Positions 1 through 7,700 of a stretch of DNA of 30,041 bases are shown in pieces. Source of the stretch: an uncultured Collinsella sp. (GTDB lineage: Bacteria > Actinomycetota > Coriobacteriia > Coriobacteriales > Coriobacteriaceae); assembly GCA_958428675.1 (NCBI GenBank), contig CAUAGV010000003.1, positions 1 through 30,041 of the forward strand. Direction: 5' to 3'. The notes under the pieces are model-generated. The model saw only the letters and a list, made by a program, of their open reading frames with translations, was not told the origin of the DNA and did no database searches. The translations under genes and the position numbers were made by a program. Within the stretch, counting starts at the first letter, position 1. Each line of letters starts with the position of its first letter.

Positions 1-733
1 TGACATCGGCCATGCGAGCTGCCTCGCAGTCGGCGGCGTTGTTGGGGTCGAGGGGATACTTGGGCTCCAGGTTCTGGACAATGCCGATCTCGCCCTCAAA
101 GCCGCCCTCATGGAAGGCGACGACAGCCTTGGCATGGGCCACCATCATGTTGTGCATGAGCTGGAAGGCCTTGTCCAGGCGGTATTTCTCGCCGTGCGGC
201 CAGTTGCCAACGATAAAGCTGCCCTCGGCGGTTGCGGGAATCTCGTTAAAGGTAAACCAGTGCTTGACCTCGGTGAACTCGGCAAAGCAGAACTTGGCGT
301 ACTCGACGAAGGCGTCGATTGTCGTGCGCGTCAAGAAGCCCTCGCCGCCGTCCTGGTAGAAGGCCTCGGGCGTATCGAAGTGATCGAGCGTGACATAGGG
401 GATAACGCCGGCTTTGTTGCAGGTGGCGAAAAGCTCGTGATAGAAAGCGACGCCCTCGGAGTTAATCTCGCCGGTACCGTTGGCGAAGATGCGGCTCCAA
501 GCGATGGAGACGCGAATGCCGTTGATGCCGAAGCGCTGGCACAGGTCGATATCGACCGGATATTTGTTGTAGAAATCGCTTGCGGGGTCGGGGGAGAAGC
601 GACCCTGGGCAGCCAAAAAATCGTCCCAGGGCACTTTGCCCTTGCCGTGCGTGCGGGTCTCGCCTTCAACCTGGTAAGCGGCGGTGGCGCCGCCAAACAC
701 AAAGCCGTCGGGGAACTGCATGGGGTTGGTCAT
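1..733 (-). CDS. lacG: 6-phospho-beta-galactosidase (GH1), copy 1, C-terminus outside window
   Basis: Cytosolic glycosidase that splits lactose-6-phosphate made by the lactose PTS into glucose and galactose-6-phosphate. 244 codons lie in the window. The N-terminus has the GH1 pattern FGGATAAYQVEG (about residues 13-24), SIAWSRIF (76-83) and TFNE with acid/base Glu164. The nucleophile ITENG region lies beyond the left edge. The protein is closely alike to the complete copy at 4062-5501, which carries the residues typical of 6-phospho-galactosidases; that part cannot be seen here, so a 6-phospho-beta-glucosidase is the alternative. The ATG at 733 follows a good ribosome binding site (AGAAAGGATGACTC). 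The gene lies 74 nt downstream of the IIC-IIB permease gene on the same strand, so the two are probably one operon under the LacI-type repressor at 2862-3872. Confidence 0.88.
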   Translation of the reverse strand, partial: MTNPMQFPDGFVFGGATAAYQVEGETRTHGKGKVPWDDFLAAQGRFSPDPASDFYNKYPVDIDLCQRFGINGIRVSIAWSRIFANGTGEINSEGVAFYHELFATCNKAGVIPYVTLDHFDTPEAFYQDGGEGFLTRTTIDAFVEYAKFCFAEFTEVKHWFTFNEIPATAEGSFIVGNWPHGEKYRLDKAFQLMHNMMVAHAKAVVAFHEGGFEGEIGIVQNLEPKYPLDPNNAADCEAARMADV

Positions 734-807
734 GAGTCATCCTTTCTGTGGGATACGAATAGGGAGAGGTGCCCGAACTAGGGATTCGGGCACCAACAGG
801 GGAGAAA

Positions 808-2586
808 CTAGTCGAGGTTCTCGCGGAGCCACTTGATGGCGCCAGCAGGGTCGCGAGTAAGGTCGATATATTCCTTACCGCGCGGGGCGAGCAGCTTAAT
901 GCCCAGGCGATCGGTGTCGGCCTTCATGTCGTTGTAGTAGCTACGGACCTGCGGGGCGAGCACGATGACGTCGTACTGATCCATGATGGCAGTGTGCTGG
1001 CCATAGGCACCTGCGGAGGAAGCGATGTTCTCTCCGGTCTGCGCGGCACCTTCCTTGATGGCATTGGCAAGCATGGCAGAGGTGCCGGCGCCGGCGCACA
1101 GGACGAGGACCTTCAGACCGTCGACATCCTTCTTGGCGGATGCGTCGGCGGCGGGCTCGGGCTGATCGGCGACAGGCTTGCTGTCGGCGGCAGCGGCGGT
1201 CGGCTCGACGGAAGCGGTAGTCTGCTCGACAGCGGGTGCAGGGGCGTTGGCGGCGATGGCAGCGGCGCCATTGGACTCGAGGCCCAGCTCGGCGGCACGC
1301 TCGGCCTCCTGGTCGCAGAGCAGCTTATCGTATGCCTTCAAGAACGGCAGATAGATGATGGCGTCCAGCAAGATGATGATTGCGACAAATACCAGAGCGA
1401 TAAGCTGGAAGTTCGTGGTGATGAAAATACCGATGGGGGCGGGGGTGGCCCAAGGCACCACGAAGGAGAAGCCGTTCATGCCCACGTTATCGATAAAGAA
1501 CTTGGCAACACTCACGTTGACGCAGCCGGCGGCAACAAAGGGGATGAGCATGTAGGGGTTAAGGATCATCGGCGCGCCAAAGAGCAGCGGTTCGTTGACG
1601 GCGAAGGCAACAGGAACAATCGAGGCCTTACCGACGGCTTTGAGCTGCTTGGACTTCATAAAGAGAATCAGCAGAAGCGGCACGATGAAGGTGGCGCCGG
1701 TGCCGCCGAACTCACCCACGAGCGACATGTTAAAGGTGAGGGAGTGGGCGGGGTGGCCGCCTGCCAGCAGAACCTGCAGGTTCTCGGCCTGGTTGGCAAG
1801 ACGGATGGGGTCGATGCCCGGCTGGACGATCGAGGGGCCGTGGACGCCGATGAACCAGAAGAACGCGGTGGCTGCCTGGATAAGGATAAGGCCGGGATAG
1901 GTTTCTGCAGCGGTAAAGAGCGGGGAGAGCAGTTTGATAAGCAGCTCGGAGAACGGAACGCCCATGAGGTTGCGCACGACGACATCGATGATGCCGCAGA
2001 TGATGACGGCGCCGCCAAAGGGGATGATGTCGCGGAAGTTCTGAGCGATGGCGCCCGGGACCTCCTTGGGCAGCTTAATGGTCAGATCGCGCGAGACGCA
2101 GAACTTATAGACCCACACGGTAATGAACGCGGCGATATAGGCCGAGAACAGACCGCGCGTACCCATGCTGGTGCAGTCGAAGACCGAAAACTCGGAGCCG
2201 TCGAGCTTGGTGGTGAACTGCGTAACGGCGAGCAGCAGCATGCTGCACTGGGCGGCCACCATGGTGGAGCCGTCGTTGAGCACTTTGCCGGCGGGCATGC
2301 GACGGTTCATGGAAGCCGTAAAGTTCTTGGCGGTGGTGCCGGCAACCATGATGCCCATGACGCCCATGGTGAAGTTGTACAGCTTGTTGCACCAGTCGAT
2401 GAGCGGCTGGGGCAGCGTGATGCCAACTACGCCAGGAAGGGTGGCAATTAGCAGGAAGATCGAAGAGGTGAGGACGATGGGCATGCACCCAAGGAATCCG
2501 TCCTTAATGGCCTGGAGGTAGATGTTCCTCGAGATCTTCTCAAAGAACGGTTGATGCTTTTCGAGCATCTTTACGATGGCGTCCAT
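808..2586 (-). CDS. lacE: Lactose-type PTS permease, fused IIC-IIB, copy 1
   Basis: Membrane permease that imports and phosphorylates a beta-galactoside (probably lactose), taking phosphate from IIA (LacF). 592 aa from ATG 2586, chosen over an in-frame start 27 nt upstream because AAGGAGCTCT directly precedes it. Residues 1-420 are the hydrophobic IIC domain, with the GVHGPSIVQP loop (His249) and NEPLLFGAP (Glu332). An Ala/Pro/Glu-rich linker (about 440-485) leads to the IIB domain, where VLVLCAGAGTS carries the phosphorylated Cys497. Length and order match LacE of Gram-positive bacteria. No IIA gene lies in this module; the only one in the window is at 8920. Substrate is inferred from the neighbouring lacG; cellobiose/diacetylchitobiose permeases are the nearest alternatives. 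Confidence 0.92.
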   Translation of the reverse strand: MDAIVKMLEKHQPFFEKISRNIYLQAIKDGFLGCMPIVLTSSIFLLIATLPGVVGITLPQPLIDWCNKLYNFTMGVMGIMVAGTTAKNFTASMNRRMPAGKVLNDGSTMVAAQCSMLLLAVTQFTTKLDGSEFSVFDCTSMGTRGLFSAYIAAFITVWVYKFCVSRDLTIKLPKEVPGAIAQNFRDIIPFGGAVIICGIIDVVVRNLMGVPFSELLIKLLSPLFTAAETYPGLILIQAATAFFWFIGVHGPSIVQPGIDPIRLANQAENLQVLLAGGHPAHSLTFNMSLVGEFGGTGATFIVPLLLILFMKSKQLKAVGKASIVPVAFAVNEPLLFGAPMILNPYMLIPFVAAGCVNVSVAKFFIDNVGMNGFSFVVPWATPAPIGIFITTNFQLIALVFVAIIILLDAIIYLPFLKAYDKLLCDQEAERAAELGLESNGAAAIAANAPAPAVEQTTASVEPTAAAADSKPVADQPEPAADASAKKDVDGLKVLVLCAGAGTSAMLANAIKEGAAQTGENIASSAGAYGQHTAIMDQYDVIVLAPQVRSYYNDMKADTDRLGIKLLAPRGKEYIDLTRDPAGAIKWLRENLD

Positions 2587-2663
2587 AGAGCTCCTTTGCT
2601 GCTCGATGCGCAATGCATGTGGATGGAACTGGTCGTCGATGGATGGTTAGGACTGCCCGGAAA

Positions 2664-2682
2664 CCTTCCTGCTTAAGGAAGG
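2664..2682. other. Short hairpin in the lacE1 leader
   Basis: CCTTCCT and AGGAAGG are separated by 5 nt. The hairpin lies between the LacI-type operator and the lacE1 start codon, so it would be in the lacE1 mRNA leader. No T-run follows, so it is not a terminator; it could affect mRNA stability. Confidence 0.35.
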
Positions 2683-2692
2683 CATTGCGAAA

Positions 2693-2706
2693 TGACAACG
2701 TTGTCA
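2693..2706. promoter_or_regulatory. LacI-type operator, perfect 14-bp palindrome
   Basis: TGACAACGTTGTCA is an exact palindrome with the central CG typical of LacI-family operators. It lies in the divergent region between lacE1 and the LacI-type gene at 2862. A TTGACA hexamer on the minus strand overlaps it, so binding would block a lacE1 promoter there. It is most probably the site of the adjacent repressor. Confidence 0.8.
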
Positions 2707-2715
2707 ATTCGTTAA

Positions 2716-2729
2716 TGACAACGTAAGAC
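2716..2729. promoter_or_regulatory. Second, half-conserved operator for the copy-1 LacI-type repressor
   Basis: TGACAACGTAAGAC keeps the left half-site TGACAAC and the central CG of the palindrome 23 bp away but has a degenerate right half. It may be a weak auxiliary operator. Confidence 0.45.
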
Positions 2730-2759
2730 ATTTTTGGAAGAGCAACAAGGATTTACGGG

Positions 2760-2778
2760 TGAACGGTCGATATTGTTC
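2760..2778. promoter_or_regulatory. TGAACGGT box with downstream GTTC, upstream of the copy-1 LacI-type gene
   Basis: TGAACGGT (2760-2767) is followed by GTTC at 2775. The same TGAACGGT box, or its reverse ACCGTTCA, recurs before the other LacI-type genes, lacF and lacA. A possible -10 TATGCT lies at 2814-2819 with TTGTCA at 2793-2798, which puts the box near -62. The regulator is unknown. Confidence 0.45.
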
Positions 2779-2861
2779 GATAAACGGCTGATTTGTCAGT
2801 CGGGCAGGTAGTGTATGCTAGAACACAAAAAACAAGCGATGCAAAACCGACTGGAGAAGTA

Positions 2862-3872
2862 GTGGCAACGATGGACAAGAAAAATGTCTCAATGAACGAT
2901 GTGGCAGTTGCCGCAGGCGTTTCTCTCAAGACGGTGTCGCGCGTGATCAACGAGCCCGATAGCGTGCGAGAGTCGACACGCGATAAGGTCCATTCGGCAA
3001 TGGAGGCGCTCGGGTTTCGAACCAACTTTGCCGCGCGTTCGCTCAAGTTGGGCCGTTACGGGTGCATCGGCGTGGTGCTGTTTCACTTGTCGGGCGGTGC
3101 CGTGGACATGATTGACGGTATTGCCGATGCCGCCGAAGAGCGAGGCTTTGCGCTCACGATGATCAAAAAGCGGGCGGGGGAGAAGATGACCCTTGCCGAA
3201 GCGGCGCGTAGGATGTCGCAACTTCCCGTCGACGGCATGATTTTCAACCTGCGCCAGATGGTCGATGACTTTGATACCTTTGAGGCGCCGAAAGACCTCA
3301 AGACGGTGATTATCACGCCGATGGAGCATCCTACCTGCTCTACCGTCAGTGACGATCAAGAGGGTGGTGCGCGCATGGCGTGCGAGTACTTCTTGAATCA
3401 CGGGCACAAGAACGTGTACTTCGTCTCTGGTAAGCAAGAGTCGCTGTCGAGCCAGTGCCGTATGAAAGGCTGGCGTGCGGCACTCGAGGCGCGTGGCATT
3501 GAGCCGCCCGAGCCTCTGCAGGGCGATTGGAATGCGGATAGTGGCTATGCCGCGGGCCTTGTGCTTGCCGATAAACCCGATTGCACGGCGGTCCTCGCTG
3601 CTAACGACTGCATGGCAAACGGCGTGATGATGGCCTTGCGCGACAAGGGGCTGAACGTGCCCGACGATGTGTCCGTGATTGGCTTTGATGACGAGCTTTA
3701 CAAGACGATGCCCAACTCGATTTTGACGTCGGTAAAGTTCCGTCACCGCGAACTGGGCATCCGTGCGCTCAACGAGGTCGTCGCAGGTCTGGAAGCCCCG
3801 AGTTCCAGAAGCCGTACGCTCGTTTCGGGCGTGCTGGTCGAGCGTTCCAGCGTAAAGGACCTGCGGGCGTAG
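2862..3872 (+). CDS. LacI-family repressor of lactose module 1
   Basis: 336-aa LacI/GalR-type DNA-binding repressor. The N-terminal helix-turn-helix reads MNDVAVAAGVSLKTVSRVIN. It is followed by a periplasmic-binding-protein-like effector domain with the late motif DDVSVIGFDDELY. GTG at 2862 is preferred because GGAG lies 5 nt upstream and the third paralogue also starts with GTG-Ala; ATG 2871 is the alternative. The gene is divergent from lacE1-lacG1 and faces the palindrome TGACAACGTTGTCA, so control of that operon is likely, with a lactose-derived phosphosugar as plausible inducer (inference). The specificity pair in the recognition helix (after GVS) is Leu-Lys, different from both paralogues in this window (Glu-Gln and Gln-Gln). 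Confidence 0.9.
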   Translation: MATMDKKNVSMNDVAVAAGVSLKTVSRVINEPDSVRESTRDKVHSAMEALGFRTNFAARSLKLGRYGCIGVVLFHLSGGAVDMIDGIADAAEERGFALTMIKKRAGEKMTLAEAARRMSQLPVDGMIFNLRQMVDDFDTFEAPKDLKTVIITPMEHPTCSTVSDDQEGGARMACEYFLNHGHKNVYFVSGKQESLSSQCRMKGWRAALEARGIEPPEPLQGDWNADSGYAAGLVLADKPDCTAVLAANDCMANGVMMALRDKGLNVPDDVSVIGFDDELYKTMPNSILTSVKFRHRELGIRALNEVVAGLEAPSSRSRTLVSGVLVERSSVKDLRA

Positions 3873-3895
3873 ACGTGCTCGGCTCGTTCATCTTA

Positions 3896-3940
3896 ATCTG
3901 TAACAGCTAGGACCCAAAAACTCGGCTAGATGTTACAGAT
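3896..3940. repeat. 45-bp palindromic intergenic element
   Basis: ATCTGTAACAGCTAG (3896-3910) and CTAGATGTTACAGAT (3926-3940) pair with one mismatch around a 15-nt spacer. It lies between two convergent genes and lacks a T-run on either side, so it looks like a short dispersed palindrome rather than a terminator. Confidence 0.6.
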
Positions 3941-3966
3941 CGAGACAAACAGCTCCTGACCAGCCC

Positions 3967-4012
3967 AAAAACAAAAAGATCGGGGGCGGCGCGCCGTGTG
4001 ACGTGCCGCCCC
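3967..4012 (-). terminator. Rho-independent terminator after lacE2-lacG2
   Basis: On the minus strand GGGGCGGC and GCCGCCCC form the stem, followed by GATCTTTTTGTTTTTG. It lies about 50 nt after the lacG2 stop codon. Confidence 0.8.
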
Positions 4013-4061
4013 TGGCTGAGAAATGGGAACAGGTTGTGTGAGCGGGCAACCCCGCCAGCCA

Positions 4062-5501
4062 CTAGTCCAGACGACGGGTCTGCGCTACGTGCTTGTACCA
4101 GTAGGCGCTTGCCTTGGGCGTGCGCTTCTGGGTTTCAAAGTCTACGTAGAAGAAGCCATAGCGCTTGTTGTAGCCGTTGGTCCAAGAGAACTGATCCTGC
4201 AGGCTCCACAGGAAGTAGCCGCCCACGTTGACGCCCACCTCCATGGCCTTGAGCAGCCAGCGCAGGTGCTGCTCGATGTAGTCGATGCGCGGCTGGTCAT
4301 CCACAAAACCGTCCTTGTAGGGGTCCTTGTAGCCCATGCCGTTCTCGGTGATGAAGATCTGCTTGTAGTTGGGGTAGCGCTGCTTAATGTAGACGAGCAG
4401 ATCGAACAGACCCTCGGGATAGATGATCCAGTCCCAGTCGGTGGTGGGGATGCCGGGCTTGTTCACATGCTCGCCAATGCCCTTGACGCGCCAGCGACCG
4501 GTGCCCTTCTCGCCCGTACCGTTGTGGTGCAGGTCGTTCTCGCCATCGTAAGCCTTCAAAAAACGGCACTGGTAGTTGTTAACGCCCAGGTAGTCGTTGT
4601 AGAGCGCTGCTTCGCGCATAATCTCGAGGTCCTCGTCCAGGATCTCGATGGTGCCGCCCGAGATGGCGGCCAAGCGGTTGGCGCACTCGAGGGTGTCGGG
4701 CGCGTAGTCGCCGCGGAAGGTGGCGTCGAGCAAGAACTGGTTCTGCAGCACGTGCTCGTTGTTGGCGGCCTTGATGTCGGCGGGGTCGTTCTCGTTGAGG
4801 GGGTACTTAAACTCCAACGACTGGATGACGCCGATCTTGCCCTTAAAGCCGCCGTTGTGGAAGGCCAGCACAGCCTTGGCGTGGGCGAGCATCATGTTGT
4901 GCTCGCACTGAAAGGCCTCGGCCAGATGAGCTTTGACGCCACCGGGGAAGGTGCCCTCGATGTAGGTGTTGGAGGCGTCCGCCCAGATCTCGTTAAAGGT
5001 GAACCAATAGGTCACCTGGTCGGCGTACTCCTTAAAGCAGAAGGTGGCAAAGTCCACAAAGGCGTCGATGGTCTCGCGGTTGAGGAAGTCGCCCTTCTCA
5101 AAGAGGGGCAGCGGCGTGTCAAAGTGATGCAGCGTGACAAACGGCTCAACGTGGTGCTTGTGGCACTCGGCGAAGAGGTCGTGGTAGAACTGGACACCCT
5201 CGGGGTTGATCTCGCCGGTGCCGTTGGGGAAGATGCGGCTCCAGGCAATGGAGAGGCGAATGCCGTTGATGCCGAACTCCTCGCACAGCTCCAGGTCGAC
5301 GGGGTACTGGTTGTAGAAGTCCGAAGCGGGATCGGGAGAGAAACGCCCCTGGGCCTCCAGAAAGTCGTCCCAGGCAACCTTGCCCTTACCGTGAGTGCGG
5401 GTCTCGCCCTCTACCTGGTAGGCAGCGGTGGCGCCGCCAAAGACAAAGTCCTCTGGAAACTGCGCAGGCGGGTTGGTGACGCTAACAGGATTAACGGACA
5501 T
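4062..5501 (-). CDS. lacG: 6-phospho-beta-galactosidase (GH1), copy 2, complete
   Basis: 479-aa cytosolic GH1 enzyme that hydrolyses lactose-6-phosphate to glucose and galactose-6-phosphate. Visible landmarks: FGGATAAYQVEG (21-32), SIAWSRIF (84-91), TFNE with acid/base Glu171, ITENG with nucleophile Glu386. Near the C-terminus, FSWTNGYNKRYG supplies Ser439, Trp440, Lys446 and Tyr448. These match the phosphate-binding Ser/Lys/Tyr and the galacto-selective Trp of LacG (Ser428, Trp429, Lys435, Tyr437); 6-phospho-glucosidases lack this Trp, so the galactosidase call is favoured. The start shown has only a weak ribosome binding site (TTGGAT). The gene lies 66 nt behind lacE2 and ends before a strong terminator. 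It is clearly related to the copy at 1-733. Confidence 0.94.
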   Translation of the reverse strand: MSVNPVSVTNPPAQFPEDFVFGGATAAYQVEGETRTHGKGKVAWDDFLEAQGRFSPDPASDFYNQYPVDLELCEEFGINGIRLSIAWSRIFPNGTGEINPEGVQFYHDLFAECHKHHVEPFVTLHHFDTPLPLFEKGDFLNRETIDAFVDFATFCFKEYADQVTYWFTFNEIWADASNTYIEGTFPGGVKAHLAEAFQCEHNMMLAHAKAVLAFHNGGFKGKIGVIQSLEFKYPLNENDPADIKAANNEHVLQNQFLLDATFRGDYAPDTLECANRLAAISGGTIEILDEDLEIMREAALYNDYLGVNNYQCRFLKAYDGENDLHHNGTGEKGTGRWRVKGIGEHVNKPGIPTTDWDWIIYPEGLFDLLVYIKQRYPNYKQIFITENGMGYKDPYKDGFVDDQPRIDYIEQHLRWLLKAMEVGVNVGGYFLWSLQDQFSWTNGYNKRYGFFYVDFETQKRTPKASAYWYKHVAQTRRLD

Positions 5502-5567
5502 GATGATCCAATCGTCTAAATCGAAGGGCCAGCCGGTCTTGGATGGTCGGCTGGCCCTGAGCGTTAC

Positions 5568-7343
5568 TTACTTCGAGAGTTGCTCGCTTACGAAGGCGAG
5601 AGACTTGTCGCCGTTCTGGGAGAGCTCGATGTACTGCTTGCCGCGGCAGGCGACGCACTTGTTGCCCACGCGCTCGCAGTCCTTCTGCAGGTCGGCCAGG
5701 TAGCTTGCGGCCTGCGGGGCCAGTACGACCAGGTCAAAGTCGGGGAGCATGTCCACGTGGTTGCCATAGGCCTCGGCAGCGGTTTCGAGGTTAATGCCGC
5801 GCTCCTTGGCAGCCTTGGCCAGCGCGTTGGCGAGCAGGCCCGAGGTTCCGCCGCCCTGGCAGAGCACGAGCACGCGCTTGCCGTTGAGGTCGCTGGCGGT
5901 CGTTGCCTCAGTGGCGACAGCGGCGGGAGCGGCGGGGGCGTCGGCCTTCACGGCCTCGGCAGCAGCGCCGGCGGCAACGCTCTTGGCGTCGGCCTTGCCC
6001 TGGAAGGCATCGTTGAGCTTAGCGGCCTTCTCGGCGTTCTTGGCGGCGAGCTCCTCCTGGGAGATCTCGGCCTCCTCGGTGCACTTCTGGGCGTCGTAGG
6101 CACGGAAGAACGGATAGTACAGAACAAAGTCGACGACCAGGATAAGGGCGAGCATCACAAAGGCGAGCGGCTGGAAGCCCAAGCCCATGATGGTGCCGAT
6201 GGGGCCGGGGACAGTCCAAGGTAGGGTGTACATAAAGCCGTTCATGCCCAAGAAGTCGATAAAGATCTTGAGGATCCAGATGTTGGCGATCGGGGCAAAG
6301 ACGAACGGGACAAAGAAGACGGGATTGAGCACGATGGGCGCGGCGAACAGCAGCGGCTCGTTAACGGCAAAGCACACGGGGACGATAGCGGCCTTACCGA
6401 CGGCGCGCATCTCCTGGGACTTGGCCAGGAAGCAGAACATAAAGACCAGGACGAGCGTGGCGCCAGTGCCGCCCATGCAGACGACGAAGTACTGGGCACC
6501 CTGGGTCAGGACAGCGGAAGCGTGCTGGCCAGCCTGGAACGCAGCCAGGTTGTCGGTCATGTTGGCAACGAGGGCGGCGGCGATGGCGGGCTCGACGATC
6601 GAGGGGCCGTGGACGCCGACGAACCAGAACAGGCTCATGGCGCCGTAGATCACAGCGAGACCGATGTAGCCATCGGCAGCGGTGAACAGGGGCTGGAACA
6701 CCTGGATGACACCCTGGGCAAAGCAGAAGCCAAAAGCAGCGCGGAAGACGATGTCAAAAACCCAAAAGACGGTGATGCAGACGGAGAAGGGGATGATGTC
6801 CTTAAAGGTCTGCGAGATGTTGGGCGGAACCTGCTCGGGCATCTTGACGGTGATGTTGCGCTTAATGAAGAACTTGTAGATGATGCCGGTCACAAACGCA
6901 GCGATGAAAGCGGTCAGCAGGCCCTTGGAACCAAGGTAGGTGGTGTTGAAACCGCTGGCAGCGTCCGTGGCGATGGTGTCGCTCGAAAGGAGCAAGAAGC
7001 CGATGATGGCCGCGCACATGCACGAGATAAAGTTGATCTGGTTGTTCTTGGGCAGATCGCGGTTCTGGGCGTCGGCGAAGTGCTTGGCCGTGGTGGCGGC
7101 GCAGGCGATGGCCAGGATGCCCATGGAGTAGTTGTAGCACTTCCACAGGGCGTTGTTGATGTCATCGGGCCAGTAGAAACCCCAGATGTTGGGGACCGAG
7201 GCTACCAGGCAGAAGATGGACGAGAAGATGATGATGGGGATGACGGAGATAAAGCCGTCGCGGATCGCCTTGAGGTACTTGTTGCGGGCGATCGCGTTGA
7301 AAAAGGGCTGGCCCTTTTCGATGATGGCGATGAGTTGCTCCAT
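5568..7343 (-). CDS. lacE: Lactose-type PTS permease, fused IIC-IIB, copy 2
   Basis: 591-aa membrane permease of the lactose/cellobiose PTS family that imports lactose and phosphorylates it. IIC spans residues 1-415, with GVHGPSIVEP (His245) and NEPLLF (Glu330). An Ala-rich, charged linker (about 425-485) precedes IIB, whose VLVLCQGGGTSGLLANAL contains the phosphocysteine Cys495 and is very like LacE of lactococci and staphylococci. TTAGGAGCATTGC precedes ATG 7343. It is co-directional with lacG2. It differs from copy 1 mainly in the linker and in the IIB loop (QGGGTSGLL against AGAGTSAML), which suggests divergence in partner or substrate. The divergent LacI-type gene at 7701 and the operators between them suggest dedicated repression. 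Confidence 0.94.
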   Translation of the reverse strand: MEQLIAIIEKGQPFFNAIARNKYLKAIRDGFISVIPIIIFSSIFCLVASVPNIWGFYWPDDINNALWKCYNYSMGILAIACAATTAKHFADAQNRDLPKNNQINFISCMCAAIIGFLLLSSDTIATDAASGFNTTYLGSKGLLTAFIAAFVTGIIYKFFIKRNITVKMPEQVPPNISQTFKDIIPFSVCITVFWVFDIVFRAAFGFCFAQGVIQVFQPLFTAADGYIGLAVIYGAMSLFWFVGVHGPSIVEPAIAAALVANMTDNLAAFQAGQHASAVLTQGAQYFVVCMGGTGATLVLVFMFCFLAKSQEMRAVGKAAIVPVCFAVNEPLLFAAPIVLNPVFFVPFVFAPIANIWILKIFIDFLGMNGFMYTLPWTVPGPIGTIMGLGFQPLAFVMLALILVVDFVLYYPFFRAYDAQKCTEEAEISQEELAAKNAEKAAKLNDAFQGKADAKSVAAGAAAEAVKADAPAAPAAVATEATTASDLNGKRVLVLCQGGGTSGLLANALAKAAKERGINLETAAEAYGNHVDMLPDFDLVVLAPQAASYLADLQKDCERVGNKCVACRGKQYIELSQNGDKSLAFVSEQLSK

Positions 7344-7406
7344 GCAATGCTCCTAAGAGTCGGTGGGTTAGCAACGATGGTAGCTTTTGACGTTCGGTTG
7401 CCAAAA

Positions 7407-7420
7407 TGTTGACGTTGCCA
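7407..7420. promoter_or_regulatory. LacI-type operator O1 of module 2
   Basis: TGTTGACGTTGCCA has a central CG and lies inside a larger symmetric frame AAAATG...CATTTT (7403-7424). It lies 64 bp upstream of the lacE2 start. Its reverse complement, TGGCAACGTCAACA, differs from O2 at 7527 by one base. Confidence 0.72.
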
Positions 7421-7526
7421 TTTTGTGACACAAAAAAAGACGCGAACCGGTGGTTCCTGTGCCTGCGAACCGTCGATTCCTTACGCGTAAACGTTTGAGC
7501 CGCCCGGTGGCTCTGTGTTTGCACAA

Positions 7527-7540
7527 TGGCAACGTTAACA
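7527..7540. promoter_or_regulatory. LacI-type operator O2 of module 2
   Basis: TGGCAACGTTAACA is an inverted, 13/14-identical copy of O1. Centres are 120 bp apart, which would permit DNA looping across the lacE2 promoter region by the repressor encoded at 7701. Confidence 0.72.
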
Positions 7541-7580
7541 TTTGGGCGATAAAAGCCGTTCGGGGAAGCAAAAATGTCGG

Positions 7581-7588
7581 TGAACGGT
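7581..7588. promoter_or_regulatory. TGAACGGT box upstream of the copy-2 LacI-type gene
   Basis: Same 8-mer as at 2760, 10704 and 17491. A possible -10 TATACT lies at 7629-7634, putting the box near -57. The -35 region is poor, as expected for an activator-dependent promoter, but the regulator is not known. Confidence 0.42.
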
Positions 7589-7700
7589 AGGTTTTGGGTG
7601 GTGAGCGTATGGTGGGGGAGGCGTTGGATATACTTGAAGGCGTTAAAAATGACTGCGTAGGGTGCCGCCAATGGCATCGTCGACATAGAAAGATCGACCT

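Noticed and set aside
769..2451. Long open frame on the plus strand (560 aa)
   Set aside because: It is antisense to lacE1; Gly/Asp/Glu/His-rich composition is typical for a shadow of a high-GC gene, and it has no family motif.
4023..5519. Long open frame on the plus strand (498 aa)
   Set aside because: Antisense shadow of lacG2, which has complete catalytic motifs.
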